The notes under the pieces were generated by a model. It made no database searches. It was not told the origin of the DNA and saw only the letters and a program-made list of their open reading frames with translations. From contig JBBHKE010002616.1 in the NCBI GenBank assembly GCA_037447655.1, forward strand, positions 70,675 to 134,674: a stretch of DNA of 64,000 nt, given 5' to 3'. The position numbers and the translations under genes are program-made. This DNA comes from Zygnema cylindricum. Taxonomy: Eukaryota; Streptophyta; Zygnematophyceae; Zygnematales; Zygnemataceae. How positions within the stretch are numbered: position 1 is the first letter of the stretch; the number at the start of each line of letters is the position of its first letter. This document shows positions 54,957 through 64,000 of this stretch, one piece after another.

Positions 54957-56878
54957 CATCTGAGTCCGTGGGAACAAAAAGGGGCGGCAACGCTAACTGA
55001 AAAATTACAACATGTGGAGGGAAGGAAGAAAAAAAAGGATAAGCAAGGCAAAAGCAACGAACATATAGAAAAGGAAAATTTAATTAACTAAATTAAACCA
55101 GTTCAACGTCAGTAGTCAACGGTTTAGCTAAATTAAACAGTTGACTCTAAAATTATGGCCGCATCCATAGCTATTCACATTAATTTTTGCATAGAATTAG
55201 CATACGGAGGGAAGGTCTCGGCATTTGTATTTAATATTTGGAAGCTTAATTATTCGGGGCTGAGTTGGTACAGTAGTGTCATTAGGTGCTGGCATTTTGT
55301 TTTTGTTTTTTGTTATCCCTTTATCCATGTCTTTTTAGTCTGTCCTCTTTGCTTCATCTGGTTTTCACAATGTTCTCGACTTTTGTTGTTCAATCTCATT
55401 CGACAATTTCCCTTCCATTTTGCCTTTTTATTTCATCCACACACTCAGATGGTTACTATCACCCTTGTTTCTTTATTATATTTACTAACACAACTGGAGA
55501 TGCTTTGTTGTTTTGTTACTTAAATACTGTGACCTACAACCTTATTGATTTGAATAATCGGATACTTGATATTCAATGCGGCCTTATGCCTCATTTGATG
55601 AAAAATATTTGCTATACCGTGCCGTGGCCTAAATTTCACTTAAAAGGTCGAGAACTTTGTCAACAAAAAACAGACGACAAAGCAAAGGTGTACAATAACA
55701 AATTACCTAAAAGCAGATTCTAATAATAATAAAAGAAGTGGTTTTGATAATACATGGGAACTTGCTTCTTCAACGTCAGCAACTTCTGTTTCACAAATGG
55801 TTTTTTCGCATTCTCGTAACCTGTGCTTCCAATGAAAAAGTTTGTACCATTCATGACAATTACGCAAGTTGATTTTTTTTGGTATAAACATTGTGGTCAG
55901 AGTACAAGCCAAACACTAATTGAATATTACACCAGAATGTGGGTTTAACCAGTACCTACCAACATTCGATTATGATAAGGATGTTGTATCACTGAGTATT
56001 GTGAATTGTTATCATTAGCATTATCAAAACATGTAACATTGGGTCTATTTTAGTGTTACTATTTACAGTAAGTCCAAATAACATCTACAGCTTTTGACAA
56101 CTTTCCACATTTTATGAACACGCCTTGTCCTTTGTTACATTCACCGTGCTCACTTTTGAAACAAATCCACAATTATTAAATTAACGACTAATTCCTGTTA
56201 AGAACACGCGATTATAGACCAACTGAGAAAATAAAGAAAAGAAAAGCCAATAATCATCAAAGTAGATACTTTTAGAATTTGACCTTCTCCCAGATTAAAA
56301 ACGGATTCTCAATGACACAAAGAACCTCAATGCTCTCGTCACCCGTTCTAACAAATGTAAAAACATCAAACAAAAAAAAAACACAATTAAAAACGAGGGA
56401 AAATATTCCTCATTTTATCGCCCAGAAGTTATTTTTAGTTAATGTAAAACAAAGTTGGAATTCCGACCCCAATGCTTTTAGGCATCTCAAGAAGAAAAAC
56501 CCTTATTACTTACAAATATATTTGCGAACCTTTCTCCTTTACATAACAAGTAGAATTATCTCCTATAAGCAATAAATTGCTCGAAGAAATATACGTTGTC
56601 TCCTTAACAATAACAAAAAATACTAATTTCAATTTCACCCGGTTTCAAATGAACAACTTTCTCACTTTTGCTTACAAAACACTGTCACTATCTGGCGGAA
56701 ATTCTGAAATATTCTCTCCAAAATGTAGTTTCTACTTTCTTTCACATCTCCTTCCTTCTTTCTCATCGACGGTCACATTTTCTTTCTCTCCCATTCACAT
56801 TTTCGTTCCCATATACTTTCCCAATTTCTTTCTCATTTTCTTTCAAATTATCTTTCAAATTACCATCTCCTTGTTTTT
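54957..56878. other. Region 3' of the SHMT gene, no gene recognised
   Basis: T-rich frames at 55155-55723 are hydrophobic but have no family motif. A minus-strand frame at 55703-55912 is also unrecognised. The stretch nearest 56878 is presumably the 3' UTR of SHMT. Confidence 0.4.
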
Positions 56879-59210
56879 TTAAGCAATCAAATTTTCCGTA
56901 CCAACTCCGGGAATCGGAAACTTAGAAGCCATCTCCTCGACCCTCTGCTTCAAATCTGAAATTTCGTCTTTTTCTGCGCAAGAATCGGAATCGACGTATT
57001 GCAAAAAATCGGCAACTTTTGGTCCGGGAGAAGATTTTTTCGCTTTTAGTGTTATTTCAATTGCCTCGTGAATGAAATCAGCAACCTGCAAATTTCAAAA
57101 TTTTAAAATTTAGTGGATTTTTTTTTGGGTATTTGAGGGTTTGTAAGGGTATTTTAGGGTGTCGGAGAAAGAGCACGGAGGAAGGGGAGGAGGAAGAGGA
57201 GGGAGGGAGGGAGGGAGGGAGGGAGGGGGAGAGGGCGAAGAAAGGGGAGGGAGGGAGGGAGGGGGAGAGGGCAAAGAAAGGGGAGGGAGAGAGAGGAAGT
57301 CCAGATAACATTCTTACAATTATGAAAATACGAATATTACCAGAAATTAATAAGAATTTAGTTACCACGCTTAATACTGCATGGAAAATCTTTTAGACGA
57401 ACAAATAATAGACTTTTTTTTCTCAGTCATACACCAACATTCCAAAACTCTTTTTTTTTAAGCAAAAAAGACCAACCGATAATTTTCTGCCCAAACACCA
57501 AATATTTTTTTTTTCTCCAAACAAAATTAGAAACCTATTCTATTTGCAAGAGCGAACTATCCACATAATCTTTGCTTTTAAAACTAACTATACATTTTAG
57601 AAAAACAAAATCGACCATTTTCGATTTAAAAAAACTGCCTGTAACTTCCCTACAGTAAAATAATTATCAGAAACTTTATGCCAAACACAAGCAATACAAA
57701 TTCACCTTAAAAAAAAAGGAAAAACCAACTGTAAAAAGGAAAATCTGAACATAAAGAGAGAAAATTAACCGCGAATTTTATGCAAAAAATGAAAGAACTA
57801 ACCTGAACAAAGTCATCCTCATTAAATCCACGAGTGGTAAGAGCCGGAGTCCCAATTCGAACTCCTCCAGGAACCATCGCACTTTTATCACCTGCCCGAA
57901 AAAAAAAAAAAGGAAAAAAACTCATTCTTCTCCTTCGTCTCCTCTCTCTTCTTATCAGTAGCAATGCAATTTTTTTGAACCAAAGACTAAGTTTTTAGGC
58001 AAAAAAAACGAACCGGGGACGGAATTTTTATTAAGAGTGATGGACGCCAAATCCAACACTTTTTCGGCTCGAGCTCCATCGATTCCCTGAAAGGGCACAT
58101 CATAATCAATTTTCCGTTAAAAACACGGTTTTAACCACATCAAAAACGGTTTTACGTTAAAAATGAACATGGGTCGAACCACATCCAAAACGATTTAACA
58201 TCAGCAGACTATGTTTAAACCAACAAAAAGCGTTTTACATTAACATAATCCAAACCACATTAAAAACGGTTTTTACTTACATTTGGCCTGAGGTCGACCA
58301 AAATAAGATGGTTATCAGTTCCTCCGGAGACCAAAGTGTACCCGAGTTCCATAAGACGGGCAGCCATGGCCTGACAGTTTTTCACCACCTGTGACAAACT
58401 GTCCCCTAAATCAGAATCAGACAAAAAAGGATTCCTATTTCACCGACTCAACCAGAAACAGACAGAAACCATTCACTTCGCACCGACTCATATCAGACAA
58501 AAAATATTCGATTTACACAAGATTGAATCAGACAAAAACTAGAACCAGACCAAGAAAACCAATCCCTTTTCACCGACAGAAAAAAAAAAACAAAGAAAAG
58601 AAGAAAGGGAATTGAAACCATTGCAAGAAATCCCCCAAAACATTCTCCAATATATATATATATCAACCCAGAAATAATCAAATGCAAGAAAATACAACAA
58701 AATACAACAAAATACATTCAACATGAAATTGCTACACAATTTCAGGGGAAAAAAAGAAAAAACGCTGTACAATGTTCCACACCTGTTTCTGATAGTTCTT
58801 GAATGAATCGGAAACCGCCATTTTTAGACAAACCGCTAAACCGGCGATAGTATGGTTATGAGGTCCACCCTGTTTTGCCAAAAAAAATGTTGTCAAAATC
58901 TAACTTTTTTACTTCAACCAAATTTACATTGAATAAAATTATAATTCAGAAAATGAAAAAAATCCTAACCTACTAAATCCAACTTCAAAAAGTGAAATAT
59001 ACCCTAAATTTTTGCACTTCAAAACTACTATTGAATGATGTTTTTGAAAGACGTAAAGAAAAAGACAAATGCTTGCAAGCAAATCTATGATCCAAAACTT
59101 AAATTAAAATCACAAACACAATTACAACAACACTTAATAACTATTAATTACAAGTAGCAAATTGTAATCAGAATCAGGAAACCCTCCTTAAAAGTAGAAT
59201 TTCAGTGCCC

Positions 59211-59269
<59 letters not shown>

Positions 59270-62200
59270 CCAATCTAAAATAAACACCTCAATTATAAAA
59301 CTCTCAGAGTATATAACTCCCAAAAATAAAACCTCAAAATATAAACCGTAAATTGACAAAAAACAAACCTGCAATCCCGGAAAAACAGCAGTATTAATAG
59401 CCGAAGGAATATCCACACCTAAAACCGGAGCAGTTCGCGAAAATATCATTCCTCCTCGAGGGCCTCTGAGAGACTGGAAAACCCAGAAAACCCAAATATT
59501 TTTACAAGAAAAAACTATCAAAAGTTTAAACAAAAATAGTAGACAAGATCGAAAAGAAAACGATTGGAGAAAAATCTCGAAGATTTGCAGAAAAGTACAC
59601 GCTATTAAACACAAAAATATATCCTAGAACATTTTTAGACCAAAATTCAAAGATTTAAGGAAAAGTATGCACTGATTTGTAGGAAAATAAGTCCCATGAC
59701 ATCATTAGAAAAGAAAGTGCCGACGAGAGGGAGAGGGAGAAGGAGAGGAAGGGCGAGGAAGGGGGGGGCGAGGGGAAGGGAGAGGGAGAGGGAGGGGAGA
59801 TGGAGAGGGAGGGAGGGAGGGAGAGAGAGAGAGGCAGGAAGGGAGGAACAAGTCTTGCTTGTTTTCCAGCCTCATAACAATTCTCCTTGTACTTTACTTT
59901 GTGTGTTGTTGTAGTGACAACGTCACAATGTTCAAATGGACTCGCTACCACTCCCGCCGCAACCAATCCACTGATGTGCGCCATGTCGGCCAATAGGAAC
60001 GCTCCGACACTGTCAGCAATCTGTTTTATTTGTCCCCATGTAAAATCAAATCAGTCAAATAAACAACTCCCTTCGTACAAGGAGACGTGTCAGTTAGAAT
60101 CAAATCAGTCAAATTAATAACTCCCTTCGTACAAAGAGACACTTATGATTTGACAGTACTAATGGTATTGGCGTTTTTAAGTATTTGAAAGTGCAAAATT
60201 GTTTTATAATGTCCTTCATAAAAATGAAATAAGTTGAATTAACGAATGGCTCTGATTGAAAAGTTTACCAAATACATGTTTCAACTAAAAAATTTGTAAA
60301 AAAACCAAATATCAGTTTTATACAAAAGCTTCATAATAACACTAAACCTGTAGCTTGCTGGATAAGACCAATCTTGTTTTGAATTTAGGAGGGTGAGAGA
60401 CATGGGGAGGGGGAGAGGGAGAGGAAGGGGAGAGGAAGAAAGAGAGGGAGAGGGAGGGGAGGGGGAGGGGGAGAGAGAGGGGTACAGAGGGGGAGAGGGA
60501 GGGGGAGAGGGAGAGGGAGAAGGAGAAGAAGAGATATACACCTTTCGCATACGAGCATAGTCATAGTCACGTGGATAAGCACTGGCGCCCGCAATTATCA
60601 GTTTTGGTCGAAACAATAGGGCAGTTTTTTCAAGTGTGTCATAATCCACAAGTCCTGCAAAAAGACGAAAATCCCATCCCCTTTGAACTTGAGCTGATGT
60701 CAACATTTTTTAAACGGCAACTAAAATTTATGTGATACTAAACTGACAATCATGCAAACTAACACCAGAACCTGAACTGGCAACTTACCCACAAAAAAAT
60801 ATATATATATACATAACAAGAGAGCCTGGAGTGATTATCAGAGTTTTTCAGGGTTTGAAGTTCTTTGGGAAAACCAATATCAATTCGAGTTTGAACAGAC
60901 AATTAGCGACTACCTATTTAATTTGAATTAAAAAGTTCAAACATAACCAACATTTTGCATACACTAGTTAAAAAATCAGCTGTCAAATTTGCCTGATGTT
61001 TTGCACAATATTAGACCAAACCATTACCAATTGTAATTCATCAATCCACACTAATTACCGTGCCCTCAATTTTACCTGTTGATTCATCTATCCACACTCA
61101 AATTTTGTGTCTTCATAACTACCTGTTGATTCATCCAGGCGATATGGCATGGATTCGAAGTAGACAGAGGTTGCAGAAACTCGTCTTTTTGGAGTCATAA
61201 ATCCGTGAGATAAGTGACCTCCGTGAGGCAAATCCAAGCCCTATCAAACATAAAAAAACGGTTAAACAAAAAAAAACAAAACGCAAAAACGCAAAACCAC
61301 AAGATCCAACAAATGTCAACTACCAAAGGCTAGTCAAACGGAAGTCAACAACACGTCAGTCTAAGTTCAGTCTATGCAAATTATAAAACATATGGAGCAT
61401 GTGTTTGTTCAAGCTTAGTTTAAACCGTTTAGCAAAAGAAATCTTCCTAAGTCAATTTCAAAAATTCCAAAAATTCAAACTTATATAAAAAACAAGTATT
61501 GACAACTTTCTACTCCTATTCATCTTAACTAGCTTTTTTCTCGACAGAGGAAAAGGCCACAATAACCAGGAAATAGGTCACATCACCCAGCCATCTTCAC
61601 ATTCGACCGCAGTATACTAAGTTGTAGTGGTTTTGGAGGATAAAAAATGCATTATAAATAGATCACTCATTTGTAATAAGTGTGGAATTTGGTATTAAGT
61701 TCATTTCCAGGGTATAATGCCAATTCGTACAAGTCATTAGAATGTATTCGGATCATGTACAACATTAGATCACGTCTAATACACTACATATCGTTTTTAG
61801 AATTAAACATCTTTTGGGAAATTAAGGTACTTTTTTACACTACATAGTTTTGTAATTTTTAATCCTGACATGACGATCGAGAGGTGAGACCATTACTCTC
61901 AGATTACTTGCCTCAAAGACAAAATCTAGAGGTTGAACATAAAATTGAATGTCTTTAATTGCCCAAAAAATGTGAACATTAACAGCGATGGGCAGTGTGG
62001 TTCACAAAACCTCTACACTCGTCTTAGGAACCATTCAGTAGACTTGAAAAACAAATACAATTGGCCAATCCAGACAAAAAACCCTAGATTGTATGAGATT
62101 ATAGAAAAAGGAATACATATAAGAAAGAAAAGGATAAAAAAATAAAAAGAAAGTAGTATAGACTAACCATTATACGATCACGGGGTTGCGACAAGAAGGT

Positions 62201-63943
62201 GATAAAAACAAAAAGAAGGTAAAAAGACAAAAAATATCAACAAAAAACAAAGAAGATGCAAAAAAAAAAATGTTGACTCACCATAATACGATCATGAGGT
62301 TGCAACAAGGCTGTGTAAACAGCGAAATTGGCGGGAGAGCCTGACAAAGGTTGGACATTCACTGCCCATTCAGAAGGATCGAGACCAAAGGCATTCAAAG
62401 CCCTCTTTTGACAGAGAAGCTCACTCTGATCAATAAATTCATTACCTCCATAATACCTGTCCAACAATATGAAACACCAATAAATCTAACAATTTGAAAC
62501 ATCGATACTTCCATTACCTCCTTAATACCTGTCCAACAAAATGAAACATCAATAAATTCATGACCTCAATACCTGCCCAACAATTTGAGACATCAAAAAA
62601 CAATTTCCGACAACATTGTACACATTTCCCCCCATTTCTTGTTTCAACATCAGTACACTGCCTGTCGCTATTAGCATTACTAACTCCAGTTTGAGTGCAT
62701 GTTTTTTTGACACAATCATAAATTAGCGCTCATGACTATTCAGTTGAGTGACTCATAATGAGCCGAGGGGCTGAACATAACTTAGTGTAGCCAATTACAG
62801 ATCCGCTTTAAAACTAAAGATTCACTAACTACAGTAATAGCGATGTAAGGTGTAGTTAGGTGTATCAACAACTTTTCACAACTAAATATTCTAGACTATA
62901 GCTTCTAAAATTTATAAAGTTTCTCTATACAAACTACATCCCAGCAGAAAAAGTTTCAGAGGAGCATAAAAAGATTAACTGAAACGGTCGATTTCAAACT
63001 TGAACCATCCCATCTATACTCCCAATCAAAAATTGGCGTCAGTGAAATTATTTCAGTTCTACATTATTCTGACTATGAACGTAAATCATTGTTTATCGCG
63101 TGAGATTAATCTACAAACCAGTCTTGCATCCATGCCAAACGACTGTATAAGTAGAGTTACGCCTAGTATAACCTTCCAAATGATTTCTTTGCATCATTTA
63201 ACCATGCTTCTTCACCTGTAATGTATCTCTCTGTTTGCTTAAGAACATGGTTGAATAGGCGTTATACTGGATAAGTGTGTGAGATATACACTTCAACTTG
63301 ATGTATTTGACAATGATATGAAATTTGGTAAAAAAATGTGTAATTTAATTGTCTATAAGGTGTGAAACTTTCCAAAGTCAAGTTTCCAACTTATGGTTTA
63401 CAGCTTAAAATTTTATATAGATGTGTACATAATAATATATATGCATATGAATAAACCGAACCTGGTAAATGATCTTAGCATAATTTTAATGTTTACTTTG
63501 CCAAGCATGGAAGACACGGAAAATATTTGTTTGAACACTCGTACCTCTCCTCCCCTCTCCCCTCCCCTCCTCTCTCCCTCCTCTCACCTCTTCCCAAGAA
63601 GAGCCTCTGAATATTTATTTGCAAGGCACGAGCCCACACGCCCCCCTCTTCTCCCCCCCCCCCTCCATTCTCTCCCCCATCTCCCCTCTCCCCTTCTCTT
63701 TCCCCTCCCCTCTCCAAATCCTCTCGCCTCCAGTTTCCCCTCCTCACCTCTTCCCTGGAAGACCCTCGGAATATTTGTTTGTAAGACATGAGCCCACTGC
63801 CTCCATAACTGCACGAGAAGTAAAATTTTCCGAAGCAATCAACTCCAAACCTCGAAACTGTCGTTGTTTTTCGTTTTCGATAATTGTTGCAATTTCGGAA
63901 TCGGTTTCCGCAAGAGGCAAATCGGGCTGCCACATAGCAGGAA
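56879..63943 (-). CDS. Serine hydroxymethyltransferase, plastid/mitochondrial clade (5' exon missing)
   Basis: PLP enzyme interconverting serine plus tetrahydrofolate with glycine plus methylene-THF; organellar forms serve photorespiration and one-carbon supply. Eleven exons (minus strand): 63748-63943, 62282-62456, 61123-61240, 60542-60654, 59898-60020, 59369-59473, 58783-58869, 58281-58388, 58014-58086, 57803-57891, 56879-57085. All introns are GT-AG and the phases join into 463 codons plus stop. Landmarks: [110 protein letters not shown] (PLP Lys, the last codon of exon 5) then [54 protein letters not shown] and FMTPKRR match the plant plastid-type isoform. The first exon in the window opens after an acceptor, so the N-terminus and transit peptide lie beyond 64000. 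Confidence 0.95.
57164..57300. repeat. GA-rich tract in SHMT intron 10
   Basis: GAGGGAGG repeats on plus (CT-rich on the sense strand), 80-215 bases before the last exon. Confidence 0.85.
59213..59267. repeat. Poly(A) run of 55 in SHMT intron 6
   Basis: Uninterrupted A on plus (T on the sense strand). No element was identified next to it. Confidence 0.9.
59715..59842. repeat. GA-rich tract in SHMT intron 5
   Basis: GGGAGAGG repeats on plus, CT-rich on sense. Confidence 0.85.
60390..60532. repeat. GA-rich tract in SHMT intron 4, next to the splice donor
   Basis: GGGAGAGG repeats on plus; on the sense strand a CT tract begins about ten bases after the donor of exon 4. Confidence 0.85.
62656..62852. 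mobile_element. TA-target MITE, copy T6 (197 bp), in an SHMT intron
   Basis: Ends CACTGCCTGTCGCTATTAG and GTAATAGCGATGTAAGGTG, flanked by TA, in the intron between the first two exons seen here. Another possible decayed copy lies around 61837-62000 in the next intron (AACATTAACAGCGATGGGCAG). Confidence 0.6.
63500..63541 (-). repeat. Diverged copy of the SHMT exon end (second intronic copy)
   Basis: The minus strand reads CAAACAAATATTTTCCG then GTCTTCCATG, aligning with the end of the exon at 63748. The splice donor is not preserved. Confidence 0.55.
63542..63747. repeat. CT-rich tract around the duplicated exon end
   Basis: CTCCCCTC repeats on plus (GA-rich on sense, the opposite of the other SHMT intron tracts), interrupted only by the duplicated exon segment. 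Confidence 0.85.
63588..63637 (-). repeat. Intronic duplicate of the SHMT exon end with splice donor
   Basis: 50 bp matching the last 50 bases of the exon (63748-63797) at about 85-90 percent, exactly 160 bp downstream. It translates to [17 protein letters not shown] against [17 protein letters not shown] and keeps the donor AAGAG|GTGAG. Confidence 0.85.
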
Positions 63944-64000
63944 CTGGAGAGGGATAGAGGGAGAAGGGCGGGGGGGAGAGGGGAAGGAGAGGGAGGAGGA
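63944..64000. repeat. GA-rich tract in the SHMT intron at the window edge
   Basis: GGGAGAGG on plus, CT-rich on sense, forming the polypyrimidine tract before the acceptor of the first exon in the window. Confidence 0.8.

Noticed and set aside
55155-55723. Hydrophobic overlapping plus-strand frames
   Set aside because: T-rich sequence gives hydrophobic translation in more than one frame; no family motif, no splice context, and it lies downstream of the SHMT 3' end.
61837-62005. A second TA-target MITE in the SHMT intron
   Set aside because: Only the right end (AACATTAACAGCGATGGGCAG) resembles the family; the left end is not convincing.
1-64000. CRISPR arrays, bacterial operons, rRNA genes
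   Set aside because: Introns, LTR retrotransposons and plant gene families show a eukaryotic nuclear sequence. The tandem repeats lack regular unique spacers, and no rRNA sequence was recognised.

Overview
The window comes from a nuclear chromosome of a streptophyte: a land plant or a charophyte alga, which I cannot narrow further. Three things point this way. A multi-exon gene at the right end encodes a plastid/mitochondrial-clade serine hydroxymethyltransferase. A first exon near 16.7 kb encodes an RTE1/TMEM222-family protein. The rest is mostly Ty1/copia LTR retrotransposons, hAT and Mutator-type DNA transposons and MITEs.

Layout. 1-1021: RNase H tail and downstream LTR of a copia element. 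1022-11577: copia element A on the minus strand (gag, protease, integrase, RT, RNase H, all decayed), whose upstream LTR was split by a younger deletion derivative, element B (6653-11024, paired 1194-bp LTRs, 5-bp target duplication). 11578-16680: tandem repeats, MITEs and an unclassified repeat (R1). 16683-16949: RTE1-like first exon. 17.0-23.7 kb: minisatellites, a small two-exon minus-strand gene of unknown function (19888-21898), and GA/CT microsatellites. 23.7-29.1 kb: MITEs and tandem repeats without genes. 29.2-44.5 kb: a second copia graveyard with elements E and D (plus strand), fragments F, G and H, and one solo LTR. 44.5-55 kb: more MITEs, the second R1 copy split by a 2829-bp hAT transposon with a decayed DUF659-type transposase, and other TIR elements. 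56879-63943: eleven exons of the SHMT gene on the minus strand; its transit-peptide exon(s) lie beyond the window.

Only the SHMT gene, the RTE1-like exon and the two-exon gene look like host genes. The copia elements share an unusual design. The primer binding site directly after the LTR is GGTTATGGGCCCACC, which matches the anticodon arm rather than the 3' end of initiator tRNA-Met, as in Drosophila copia. The gag start codon lies inside that site. The U3 part of the LTRs carries a conserved stem-loop and, further in, an antisense motif resembling the T-arm of the same tRNA. I regard this combination as the best candidate for an undescribed mechanism. Another notable feature is a duplication of the end of an SHMT exon, with its splice donor, inside the following intron.
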